From JACCYQ01 sp036675565 (lineage in GTDB: Bacteria; Bacteroidota; Bacteroidia; Chitinophagales; Chitinophagaceae): a DNA stretch of 38,929 nt. A program made the position numbers and the translations under genes. This document shows positions 17,588 through 25,617 of this stretch, one piece after another. The notes beneath the pieces were generated by a model. It searched no databases. It saw only the letters and a program-made list of their open reading frames with translations, and was not told the origin of the DNA. Numbering within the stretch: the stretch's first letter is position 1; the number at the start of each line of letters is the position of its first letter. The DNA lies in assembly GCA_036675565.1 (NCBI GenBank), contig JAKFER010000126.1:1-38929 (forward strand). Direction: 5' to 3'.

Positions 17588-18979
17588 ATGAAAATTATGA
17601 AAAGATATATTTTAATAGCTGTAGCTTTCATCTTGTCAGCCACCGCATGTAATAAAGAACTGGACATCCTTCCCCAGCAAAGCGTTGCCGAAGAATCTGC
17701 ACTTAGTTCGGATGCCAATGTGAAAAAAGTTTTAAATGGTGCTTATGATGCTATTGGTAGCGGAAGCTTGTTGGGCGGTGATATGCAACTATTCTCAGAA
17801 CTATTTGCTGCCAATGGAGAAATACGCTGGGAAGGAACTTATAATCAACCCCGCGAAGTGTGGAATAAAGCCATTCTTACAACCAATAGTTTTGTAAATT
17901 CCATGTGGCTGGAGGCATATAGTGCTATCAACATCAGCAATAATATTTTAAGTGCTATTGATGTAGTCAACGAGAATGACCGCGACAGGGTAAGAGGTGA
18001 AGCGCATTTTATTCGTGGCTTGATGTATTTTGAACTGGTGAAATTATTTGCCAAACCTTATAGTGCAGGCAATGTTTCTTCAAACCTCGGCTTACCCATT
18101 GTTTTGGAACCAACACGTGCTATCAATGAAGCATCGTATGTGCCAAGAAGCACCGTAGAACAAACATATACTCAAATATTAAGCGATCTTTCCCAGGCAG
18201 AAACTTTATTACCGGAAACCAATAGCGTATATGCGCAAAAAGTTGCCGCTGCGGCTATGCTTTCCCGTGTGTACCTGCAAATGGCCGATTATGAAGGGGC
18301 CAGGGATGCAGCTGACAGGGCTATCAGTTATGGAAGACAAACAATAGTTACTCCTTATGCAAAAGCTTTTAACAGCAGCAGGATCCTGGAAACAGATAAT
18401 GCCTCTGCTTCACCTGAGGATATATTCCGCATTATGGTAAGCTCCCAGGACGGAAGCAACAGCATGCACCTGTATTGGTCTATAACAAAATACGGTGCAA
18501 GAGCAGGCGATGTTTCCGTATTACAAAAGCACCTTGATTTATACGATCCTGCCGATAAACGTTTAGCGTTATTTTATGCAGGCGCAGGAAATACTGTAGG
18601 TTCAGGTCCAATCCGTAATGGCAAGTGGCGTTATAACTATTCCAATTTACCAGTTGTCAGGCTTGCTGAAATGTACCTTACCCGTGCCGAAGCAAATTTC
18701 AGGTTAGGAACCAGTGTTGGCGCTACACCTTTGCAGGATGTGAATTATATCAGGGAAAAACATGCTGAATTACCGCCTTTGGCAGCTTTGGACCTGGATG
18801 ATATATTGTTGGAGCGTAAGCTTGAATTGGCACATGAAGGCCAGGGTATTCATGATGCAAAAAGGCTGAAATTAACTGTGGATGGTTTTGCTTTTGATGC
18901 CAATGAACTGGTATTACCCATCCCGGAGAGAGAGATCAATGCTTCTAATAAAATAATCATTCAAAATGAAGGTTATTAA
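17588..18979 (+). CDS. SusD/RagB-family nutrient-binding outer-membrane lipoprotein
   Basis: 463 residues with a lipoprotein signal peptide: MKIMKRYILIAVAFILSATAC, lipidated cysteine Cys21, then an N-terminal SusD-like domain (LDILPQQSVAEES..., helices with LRGLMYFELVKLF-type motif seen as IRGLMYFELVKLFAKPYS) and a C-terminal RagB/SusD domain ending LVLPIPEREINASN. ATG 17597 (MKRYIL...) is an equally good start. It binds the ligand at the cell surface and caps the SusC barrel. It is somewhat shorter than the usual 500-550 residues, suggesting shorter binding loops and a smaller ligand (inference). Same operon as SusC; a strong terminator follows 21 bp after its stop. Confidence 0.96.
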   Translation: MKIMKRYILIAVAFILSATACNKELDILPQQSVAEESALSSDANVKKVLNGAYDAIGSGSLLGGDMQLFSELFAANGEIRWEGTYNQPREVWNKAILTTNSFVNSMWLEAYSAINISNNILSAIDVVNENDRDRVRGEAHFIRGLMYFELVKLFAKPYSAGNVSSNLGLPIVLEPTRAINEASYVPRSTVEQTYTQILSDLSQAETLLPETNSVYAQKVAAAAMLSRVYLQMADYEGARDAADRAISYGRQTIVTPYAKAFNSSRILETDNASASPEDIFRIMVSSQDGSNSMHLYWSITKYGARAGDVSVLQKHLDLYDPADKRLALFYAGAGNTVGSGPIRNGKWRYNYSNLPVVRLAEMYLTRAEANFRLGTSVGATPLQDVNYIREKHAELPPLAALDLDDILLERKLELAHEGQGIHDAKRLKLTVDGFAFDANELVLPIPEREINASNKIIIQNEGY

Positions 18980-19000
18980 ATAAATGCATTTTTTTATTTA

Positions 19001-19050
19001 AAGGTGAGAGTTAAGATGTTTTACGTCTTAACTTTCACCTTCTTTTTTTC
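19001..19050 (+). terminator. Strong intrinsic terminator after susCD, just before the M14 peptidase gene
   Basis: AAGGTGAGAGTTAAGATG (19001-19018) pairs with CGTCTTAACTTTCACCTT (19024-19041) over 18 bp with two G-U pairs and a 5-base loop, followed by CTTTTTTTC. It should end the susCD transcript. Only 32 bases separate its T-tract from the next ATG (19082), which leaves little room for a separate promoter, so it may act as an attenuator for the peptidase gene. Confidence 0.9.
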
Positions 19051-19081
19051 TTTGTCTTCACTCAATAAAATTGAATGGTTA

Positions 19082-21613
19082 ATGAATAAAAACATTTTTG
19101 CGCTGCTTTTTGCCAGCCTGCTTTTTTCTGCCAGCTTCGCTCAATTGAAATCCCCGGAGGAGTTCCTGGGATACAAGATCGGTACGCGATATACGCCGCA
19201 TTGGAAATTGGTTAGTTACTTTCAACATGTTGCACAAGCTGTTCCTTCTATGGTTAAAATGCAGCAATATGGTGAAACCAATGAGCATCGTCCATTATAC
19301 CTCGCATATATTTCTGTGGCTGAAAATATCAGTAACATGGAAAACATCCGCCAGAATAATATGAGACTGGCTAATTTATCTTTAGATAAAGCGGCACCAG
19401 TAGAAAACACACCCGTAGTTGTTTGGCTAAGTTATAACGTACATGGAAATGAAACTTCATCTTCCGAAGCGGCTTTGCTTACATTATACGAATTGGTTGA
19501 TCCAAAAAGCACGCAAACAAAAGAATGGCTGAAAAACACGTTGATCATTATGGATCCCTGTGTAAATCCTGATGGAAGGGACCGTTATGTGAACTGGTTT
19601 AATTCGGTTGTGGGCACCCGTTATAACCCTAACCCTGATGCACGTGAACACCGCGAGCCATGGCCGGGTGGACGAACAAACCATTATAATTTCGATCTTA
19701 ATCGTGACTGGGCCTGGCAAACGCAGGTTGAAAGCCAGCAAAGGATGAAAGAATATAATCAATGGATGCCCCAGGTGCATGTTGACTTCCATGAACAAGG
19801 CATCAACAGTCCATATTATTTTGCACCCGCTGCTGAGCCTTACCATGAAGTGATCACCAAATGGCAAAGAGATTTCCAGGTTACCATTGGAAAAAATCAT
19901 GCAAAATATTTTGATAAACAAGGCTGGTTATATTTTACCCGCGAAAGATTTGATTTGTTTTATCCTTCTTACGGTGATACCTACCCGGTTTATAACGGTG
20001 CTATAGGTATGACTTATGAGCAAGCGGGTGGAGGGGCAGCTGGCTTAGGCGTACTCACTGCGGACGAAGATACACTGACCTTGTATGACAGGGCCATCCA
20101 CCATTTTACAACATCCCTCAGTACCATTGAGATTTCATCTAAAAATGCAGCCTCGCTGGTAAAGGAATTCAGAAAATATTTTAATGATGCTGTAGGAGGC
20201 TCCATAGGCGAATACAAATCATATATCATCAAAAATAAACCGGAAGATGCAGAAAGAATAATGTCACTTATCTCTTTGCTAGATAAGAACGGAATCCGGT
20301 ATGGCAGCGGAAAGGGTAGTGGAAAAGGGTTTGATTATCATGCTGGGAAAGAAGCCAATTTTTCTTTGTCAGATGGTGATCTCGTTATTCCTGCAGCGCA
20401 GCCAAGGGCAGCCATGGTAAAAGTATTGTTTGAACCAGATCCTAAACTGGCTGATTCTGCTACTTATGATATTACAGCCTGGGCACTTCCTTATGCTTAT
20501 GGATTAACCGCATATGCCAGTAAGCAAAATATCAGTGTTGGCAACGGAAATAGTATGGCAAGTTTTACACCAAATTCCGCTGCTGATGCGTATGGATATG
20601 TTATTCGCTGGCAGGGCGTTTCATCAGCAAAAACCGTGGGACAATTATTGGATAAAGGAATTAAGCTTCGTTTTGCTGAAATGCCATTTGAAGTAAATGG
20701 TCAGTCATTTCCAAGAGGCTCTGTAATTGTTTTGAAAAGAGGAAATGAACAGTTAGGAAATACCCTATGGCAGCACGTTAGTAAGATCGCCAATGAAAAT
20801 AAGGTTACCATGAATGCGGTTCAAACCGGCATGGTTGACAAAGGTTACGACTTTGGCAGTTCACGGGTACGGTCAATGAAGGCGGTTAAAGTTGCAATGC
20901 TGACAGGCGAAGGTGTTTTTTCAAATGCTGCCGGTGAAGTCTGGCATTTCTTTGAAAAAGAATTGCAATATCCTATCACCCTGATCAATGCGGCAGATGC
21001 CAGCAGGGTTGACTGGACTAATATTGATGTACTGATCATGCCCGCTGGTAACTATCGTTTTTTAAATGATAAAGCAGTTGCTGATCGTTTTCATCAATGG
21101 ATTAGTAGTGGAGGTCGGGTAGTGGCAATGGAAAATGCGGTAGGGCAATTAGCCAAACAGGAATGGAGCTCTATCGAAGAGAAAAAGCAAGCAGATACAT
21201 CAAAGGAGAAGGATACAAAAAAAGATCCTTATGAACCGTTGAAATCCTATGAGGACAGGGAAAAAGATGCGATCCCGGCAACTACACCAGGTGCTATTTT
21301 AAGAGTTGATGTAGATAATTCTCACCCATTGATGTATGGTTATCCTGCACATTATTATACTTTGAAAATGGATGACAATATGTATAGCTTTATTAAAGAC
21401 GGCTGGAACGTCGGCGTGATCAAACAAGACAGCCAGGTGGCAGGTTTTGTTGGTCATGAGTTAAAGAAGAACCTGAAAGATGGTTTGGTATTTGGTGTGC
21501 AGGATGTGGGCCGCGGTTCAGTAACTTATCTTACGGATAATGTTTTGTTCCGTAATTTCTGGGAAAATGGAAAACTTATGTTCTGTAACGCAGTATTTAT
21601 GGTAGGAGAATAA
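19082..21613 (+). CDS. Exported M14-family zinc carboxypeptidase with C-terminal GATase-like domain
   Basis: 843 residues from ATG 19082, which begins a signal peptide (MNKNIFALLFASLLFSASFA). An upstream frame-open start at 19004 would run through the terminator hairpin. The peptidase domain (about 35-370) has zinc ligands His121 and Glu124 (NVHGNETSS), His237 (VDFHEQG), the MDPCVNPDGRDR motif, and NRDW with Asn207-Arg208 for the substrate carboxylate. A second domain (about 600-843) contains KVAMLTGEGVFSNAAGEVW and VLIMPAGNYRFL, like a class I glutamine amidotransferase/DJ-1 fold, without an obvious catalytic cysteine. Periplasmic or surface release of C-terminal amino acids from peptides is likely. 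It follows susCD, which hints at peptide use by that locus. Confidence 0.92.
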   Translation: MNKNIFALLFASLLFSASFAQLKSPEEFLGYKIGTRYTPHWKLVSYFQHVAQAVPSMVKMQQYGETNEHRPLYLAYISVAENISNMENIRQNNMRLANLSLDKAAPVENTPVVVWLSYNVHGNETSSSEAALLTLYELVDPKSTQTKEWLKNTLIIMDPCVNPDGRDRYVNWFNSVVGTRYNPNPDAREHREPWPGGRTNHYNFDLNRDWAWQTQVESQQRMKEYNQWMPQVHVDFHEQGINSPYYFAPAAEPYHEVITKWQRDFQVTIGKNHAKYFDKQGWLYFTRERFDLFYPSYGDTYPVYNGAIGMTYEQAGGGAAGLGVLTADEDTLTLYDRAIHHFTTSLSTIEISSKNAASLVKEFRKYFNDAVGGSIGEYKSYIIKNKPEDAERIMSLISLLDKNGIRYGSGKGSGKGFDYHAGKEANFSLSDGDLVIPAAQPRAAMVKVLFEPDPKLADSATYDITAWALPYAYGLTAYASKQNISVGNGNSMASFTPNSAADAYGYVIRWQGVSSAKTVGQLLDKGIKLRFAEMPFEVNGQSFPRGSVIVLKRGNEQLGNTLWQHVSKIANENKVTMNAVQTGMVDKGYDFGSSRVRSMKAVKVAMLTGEGVFSNAAGEVWHFFEKELQYPITLINAADASRVDWTNIDVLIMPAGNYRFLNDKAVADRFHQWISSGGRVVAMENAVGQLAKQEWSSIEEKKQADTSKEKDTKKDPYEPLKSYEDREKDAIPATTPGAILRVDVDNSHPLMYGYPAHYYTLKMDDNMYSFIKDGWNVGVIKQDSQVAGFVGHELKKNLKDGLVFGVQDVGRGSVTYLTDNVLFRNFWENGKLMFCNAVFMVGE

Positions 21614-21616
21614 GAT

Positions 21617-21652
21617 AATTTGAAAAAATTTGAAAATGTGACAATTTGAAAA
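21617..21652 (+). repeat. Three copies of AATTTGAAAA
   Basis: Exact 10-base copies at 21617-21626, 21627-21636 and 21643-21652, the last two separated by TGTGAC. They start three bases after the M14 stop codon. Strings of this kind recur after genes in Bacteroidota chromosomes; function unknown. Confidence 0.7.
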
Positions 21653-21762
21653 TGGAATGAAATTGAAAAGTAAAAATTTGTTTTGCTTTACATTTTATCA
21701 GAGCGTTTAAGCCTACGAGTTTTTGAGTTTTATTTACTGACGTCTCTTATATCGTTAAATAA

Positions 21763-21792
21763 AAATAACCACAGCAGTAGCTGTGGTTATTT
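21763..21792. terminator. Bidirectional terminator hairpin between convergent genes
   Basis: AATAACCACAGC (21764-21775), loop AGTA, GCTGTGGTTATT (21780-21791), a perfect 12-bp stem, extended by one A-T pair. On the minus strand the stem runs into a T-rich stretch (TTATTTTTATTT), so it best serves the cyanophycinase gene; the plus-strand T-tract is weaker. Confidence 0.85.
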
Positions 21793-21928
21793 ATTGAATT
21801 AGTTTGAAATCTATTTGTGATTTAGCAAGTGAATTCAAAATGAAAAATCAAAACCTTTAAGCGTTTTTTCTAACTTTTCAAGATCTTTCTAAATTAATAT
21901 TTTTGAATTTTGACTTTTAAGTTTTGAC

Positions 21929-23938
21929 TTAATTTTTGTAAATATAAATTTCAATCTTGCCATCTTTCGTAACAGCGCCACGATACATTCCTTCTGTATT
22001 AAATGGCATGGACATATTACCATTTTTATCCAAAGCAATCAATCCTCCATCGCCACCCAGTTTACCAATTTTTTCAATAACAGCATGAGCCGCAGAATCC
22101 ACAGTTAGTCCTTTATATTCCATCATGGCAGAAACATCGTAAGCCGCTACACTTCGAATATAAAATTCACCCCAACCTGTACACGAAACGGCAACGGTAT
22201 TATTATTGGCATAAGTTCCTGCGCCTATAACTGGCGCATCTCCCACACGCCCATATTTTTTATTGGTCATACCTCCGGTACTTGTACCTGCAGCCAGGTT
22301 GCCATTTTTATCAAGAGCAACAGCACCCACGGTCCCGAATTTATTGTCGATGTTTTGTATACCCAATTTTGAAATTTGTATTTCATTTTCATTATGAAAC
22401 TTGTAACTATGATCCAGTTTTGCTTTTTCTTTATCTTCTTTTATAGCCTGTTGTAATGCATCCCAGCGATGTTTTGTCCAGAAATATTTAGGGTCTACGA
22501 TTTTCAACCCTGCTTCTTTTGCAAATTTTTCTGCACCTTTTCCGGTCATCATCACATGTTCGGAGCGTTGCATAACCGCGATTGCTGCACTGATCGGGTT
22601 CCTGATGTTACTAACACCTGCCACGGCACCTGCAGCCAGCGTTTTACCATCCATAACCGAAGCATCCAGTTCATTACGGCCATCATTGGTAAAAACGGCA
22701 CCTTTACCTGCATTAAAAAGCGGGTTATCTTCCATGGTATGAATAGTGAGTTCAATAGCTTCTATACTTGATTTGCCATTTTGTAAAGCATTATAACCCG
22801 TTTCCAATGCCTTCCTGATAGCAGCGATATAGGCTGTTTCCATTTCTGGCGTCATATTTTTTTTCAGGATGGTTCCTGCACCACCATGAACCACCATTAC
22901 ATAATCTCCTTTTGCACTGGCATCTTCTTTTTTATATAAAGTTCCATTATCAACAAACCACCAATACCATTTGCCACCCCGTGCTGATGCACTGTCAAAA
23001 TCGGAAACGCTGAAACTTCCATTTGGGTTAGCCCCTAATTCATAAACCTTTAATGCTTTTTCTTTATTGATCCAGTTTAGCGGTTGCCCCGCTGTAACAT
23101 TTTCAGGTTTGCTATTATCCATAGTCGTTATAAAGTATGCCTTGTTTTCTCCCAAAACAATCGCTTTACCATTTTCATCAATGCAAACAGCCGTTCTTTC
23201 ATCAGGTGCAATACCATAAGGCGCAATGTTCCAGTCTTTGATGGCACGTGCCAAAAAACTCACATGCCGTCCTTCGCGTTGGCGGGCAACATAATGTTGG
23301 TCTGTCAATACATTGGATAAAAATGGTGCTTTAAGCAAATCATTATTATATAGCGTGGCATTTTCATGATAAGGATCTGCCAATGCCTGTTTCGATGTTA
23401 CACTTCCATTTTCACCGCTGTAATACAATCCGCTCAGGATTGCGCACCCGGCACTGGTGCCGCCAACCGGGATCTTTTTTTCATTTAATAAATAATTGAT
23501 GGCATCGGCTGTTTTGGTGCCTCGCCAAAAACGCATATACCTGGATTGGTCTCCACCTCCTATAAAAAGCATTTCAGCATTGCGGATGATATTGGCCACT
23601 GTATCATTATCCGCCAATTCTTTAGAAGTAATATTTAATGTTTCAACAGAATTAACACCTCCCATAGAGTAAAGGGTTTCATTATATGCGTTGGTTCCGG
23701 AAGCCGTGATCACAACCACATCGCCTCCACCACTGCGGTCTATCATCCATTGAAAAGCAGGCTTAACACTTCCTCCGCCACCAACCAATACAACTCCACT
23801 TTTGGTTTTTGTGCTGATATCTTTTTTATCACCCAATAAACCTAAAGAAGCCGCAGAACTGTTTTTTTGTTGTGAAAGAACAGGAAGGCTATAACAAAAC
23901 AACATGAGCAAAAGAACCGGGTAAAATATTTTGTTCAT
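21929..23938 (-). CDS. Exported cyanophycinase (S51) fused to isoaspartyl peptidase/type 2 asparaginase (Ntn)
   Basis: 669 residues from ATG 23938, which starts a signal peptide (MNKIFYPVLLLMLFCYSLPVLS); an earlier in-frame ATG at 24079 would add 47 unrelated residues. Domain 1 (about 48-330) is peptidase S51/cyanophycinase: VLVGGGGSVKP, FIGGGDQSR (126-134), nucleophile Ser162 in GGTSAGCAI, and GIAPDERTA. Domain 2 (about 346-669) is an N-terminal-nucleophile hydrolase: VVHGGAG (349-355), NPLFNAGKGAV, then the autocleavage site before Thr536 (FGTVGAVALD) and GDAPVIGAGTYA. Cyanophycinase releases beta-Asp-Arg dipeptides from cyanophycin and isoaspartyl peptidase splits these, so the fusion joins two successive steps. 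It should act in the periplasm or outside. Whether cyanophycin or other isoaspartyl peptides is the substrate is inference. Confidence 0.93.
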   Translation of the reverse strand: MNKIFYPVLLLMLFCYSLPVLSQQKNSSAASLGLLGDKKDISTKTKSGVVLVGGGGSVKPAFQWMIDRSGGGDVVVITASGTNAYNETLYSMGGVNSVETLNITSKELADNDTVANIIRNAEMLFIGGGDQSRYMRFWRGTKTADAINYLLNEKKIPVGGTSAGCAILSGLYYSGENGSVTSKQALADPYHENATLYNNDLLKAPFLSNVLTDQHYVARQREGRHVSFLARAIKDWNIAPYGIAPDERTAVCIDENGKAIVLGENKAYFITTMDNSKPENVTAGQPLNWINKEKALKVYELGANPNGSFSVSDFDSASARGGKWYWWFVDNGTLYKKEDASAKGDYVMVVHGGAGTILKKNMTPEMETAYIAAIRKALETGYNALQNGKSSIEAIELTIHTMEDNPLFNAGKGAVFTNDGRNELDASVMDGKTLAAGAVAGVSNIRNPISAAIAVMQRSEHVMMTGKGAEKFAKEAGLKIVDPKYFWTKHRWDALQQAIKEDKEKAKLDHSYKFHNENEIQISKLGIQNIDNKFGTVGAVALDKNGNLAAGTSTGGMTNKKYGRVGDAPVIGAGTYANNNTVAVSCTGWGEFYIRSVAAYDVSAMMEYKGLTVDSAAHAVIEKIGKLGGDGGLIALDKNGNMSMPFNTEGMYRGAVTKDGKIEIYIYKN

Positions 23939-23976
23939 AATTAAAATATTGTAATCAAAAGGTTTTAATGTGTATT

Positions 23977-23997
23977 TCCTATCGCTGAAAGATAGGA
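23977..23997. other. Hairpin with plus-strand T-run in the 5' leader of the cyanophycinase fusion
   Basis: TCCTATC (23977-23983) and GATAGGA (23991-23997) form a 7-bp stem with a 7-base loop. A T-run follows on the plus strand, which is antisense to both neighbouring genes. On the minus strand it is a leader hairpin 38 bases before the start codon. It could stop antisense transcription or affect translation. Confidence 0.5.
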
Positions 23998-24059
23998 TAT
24001 TTTTTTTCACAGCTTTCCCAAATAGGAGCAACAAATTGCACCTTTTTGCATGGGAAAAT

Positions 24060-24680
24060 TTAAAGCATATCCAATTCATAATCTATATTTTCTCTGGCTA
24101 TTTTTTCATATTTTCTATAAAAGCTATCAGTCTTAAAAATGGCAGGCATATTTAATAATTTTTGCAAAAATGTCTTTCTTCCGGCTATATAAATAGAATC
24201 AGGTAGTTCAGCATATTCCTTTCGAACATTATGGCAATAATCGGCATATACAGACCGGCTACTTCCTAAAATTGATAAATCAGCATCTGTAAAAAAGTTT
24301 ATATCATCATCTTCGCTCACAGTATGATCTTTTGAAGCCAAGATCATTTGCATACATTTCTCAATTTGTATTTCTGGTAAATGAATGGATTCAAGACGGG
24401 CTTTTGCCAGTTCAGCACTTTTCGATTCATTATCTGTGCGGGTGGGTATGTAAATAATATCATGGTAAAATAATGAGCATACGGAATCCCAGTCGCTGAT
24501 ATTTTGCTTTACCTGCAGCAATTCATGATGCACATTTTGCAGATGTTCCATTGTATGGTAATAACGGGTTTCATCATGATAAGCCGTCTCAATTTCCTTC
24601 CATAATTGAATGATAAGACTGCTTTCACTTGTATTCTGCGATACCACTGATGTAAAAATCGCCTGCATATCATCAACCAT
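24060..24680 (-). CDS. HD-superfamily metal-dependent phosphohydrolase-like protein
   Basis: 206 residues, cytoplasmic, all-helical. It carries the HD metal-site pattern of the 'predicted metal-dependent HD superfamily phosphohydrolase' group: YYHTMEH (His42, His46), FYHD with His73-Asp74, and a later NFFTDADLSIL with the distal aspartates. These proteins are often found in bacteria without an assigned substrate; nucleotide or phospho-metabolite hydrolysis is the family-level expectation. Start at ATG 24680 (ATG 24668 is four codons in). It is divergent from the Mla operon and upstream of the cyanophycinase fusion on the same strand, with a 121-bp gap that holds a hairpin. Confidence 0.85.
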   Translation of the reverse strand: MVDDMQAIFTSVVSQNTSESSLIIQLWKEIETAYHDETRYYHTMEHLQNVHHELLQVKQNISDWDSVCSLFYHDIIYIPTRTDNESKSAELAKARLESIHLPEIQIEKCMQMILASKDHTVSEDDDINFFTDADLSILGSSRSVYADYCHNVRKEYAELPDSIYIAGRKTFLQKLLNMPAIFKTDSFYRKYEKIARENIDYELDML

Positions 24681-24840
24681 TGTTCATTGTTTGTGGTTAT
24701 AATAATAAATCAATTTATTTTCGTGTTTTAAGCGCCATTAAATAAGATTTGGGAATTATTAATCATATTTACTCCTGAAAATATTATAAAAGACAGAAGT
24801 TTTTCAGATTGGCCTAATTTGCAGCCGAATTTTTGAACAT
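24681..24840. promoter_or_regulatory. Divergent promoter region, HD gene / Mla operon
   Basis: 160 bp of AT-rich sequence between genes reading outward. A near-match TAATTTG lies about 35 bases before the permease ATG on the plus strand, but it is one base short of the Bacteroidota -7 consensus, so I do not assign an exact promoter. Confidence 0.4.
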
Positions 24841-25617
24841 ATGAAGTATGTGATCTCTAAAAAGGTGGATGGTTTTTTTGGTACAGTCCATGACGTGGCC
24901 ATGTTTATTTTCCGTTTTTTTAAAGAAGCCTTCAAACCTCCTTTTGAATTTGGGGAAATTATCAGGCAAAGTTACCAGGTGGGATATCGTTCATTGGCAT
25001 TAATATCTATGACGGGTTTCATTACAGGGTTTGTATTTACAAAACAATCAAGACCCTCCCTGGCAGAATTCGGCGCTACTTCCTGGCTTCCCAGCCTGGT
25101 GGCCATTGCCATCCTTCGTGCATTGGCTCCATTAGTTACAGCGCTTATCTGTGCAGGTAAGGTTGGTTCAGGAATTGGAGCTGAATTAGGTTCAATGAAA
25201 GTGACGGAGCAAATTGACGCCATTGAAGTTTCAGGTGTTAATTCATTCAAATTTTTAGTGGTAACCCGGGTTTGGGCAACAACCCTCATGATACCTTTGC
25301 TCATGTGCTATACAGCTTTTATGGCTATGATGGGTGCATTTCTTGATATTACAATGACTGAGCAAACCAGCTTTTCCATATTCATGACCAATGCATTCAG
25401 CAAAATAACTTTTCTTGATTTTACATCCTCTGTTATCCGCTCCATCGTTTTTGGTTTTACCATAGGTATTGTAGGCAGCTACCAGGGATATAATACCAGC
25501 CAGGGAACGCAAGGCGTTGGTAAAGCGGCAAATATGTCAGTAGTAATATCTATGTTTTTAATTTTTATTGAAGAAATTTTGATTGTTCAAATCGTTAATT
25601 ATATCCGTGTAGCATAA
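24841..25617 (+). CDS. MlaE-family ABC transporter permease
   Basis: 258 residues, the usual MlaE (PF02405) length, with about five or six membrane segments. Seen motifs: GFITGFVFTKQSRPSLAEFGATSW near the first TM, then LRALAPLVTALICAGKVGSGIGAELGSMKVTEQIDAIEVSG, the cytoplasmic coupling loop that defines the family. It is the inner-membrane channel of an MCE transporter that moves phospholipid or other lipids between inner and outer membranes. Its TAA overlaps the next gene's ATG by one base (TAATG), and the ATPase and MCE protein genes follow in the same way, so translation is coupled. No MlaB or MlaC gene is in the operon here. Confidence 0.95.
   Translation: MKYVISKKVDGFFGTVHDVAMFIFRFFKEAFKPPFEFGEIIRQSYQVGYRSLALISMTGFITGFVFTKQSRPSLAEFGATSWLPSLVAIAILRALAPLVTALICAGKVGSGIGAELGSMKVTEQIDAIEVSGVNSFKFLVVTRVWATTLMIPLLMCYTAFMAMMGAFLDITMTEQTSFSIFMTNAFSKITFLDFTSSVIRSIVFGFTIGIVGSYQGYNTSQGTQGVGKAANMSVVISMFLIFIEEILIVQIVNYIRVA

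Larger units (their letters stand above)
21614..21928. other. 315-bp convergent intergenic region
   Basis: Lies between the ends of the M14 gene (+) and the cyanophycinase fusion (-). It holds a triple AATTTGAAAA repeat next to the M14 stop and a hairpin terminator near its middle. The remainder is AT-rich with TTTTGA/TTTTGAC-like strings, and I see no gene in it. Confidence 0.8.

Noticed and set aside
19004..19081. Longer N terminus for the M14 peptidase
   Set aside because: It would translate the terminator hairpin; ATG 19082 begins a normal signal peptide.
23939..24079. Longer N terminus for the cyanophycinase fusion
   Set aside because: The added 47 residues are unlike the family and would bury the signal peptide at 23938.
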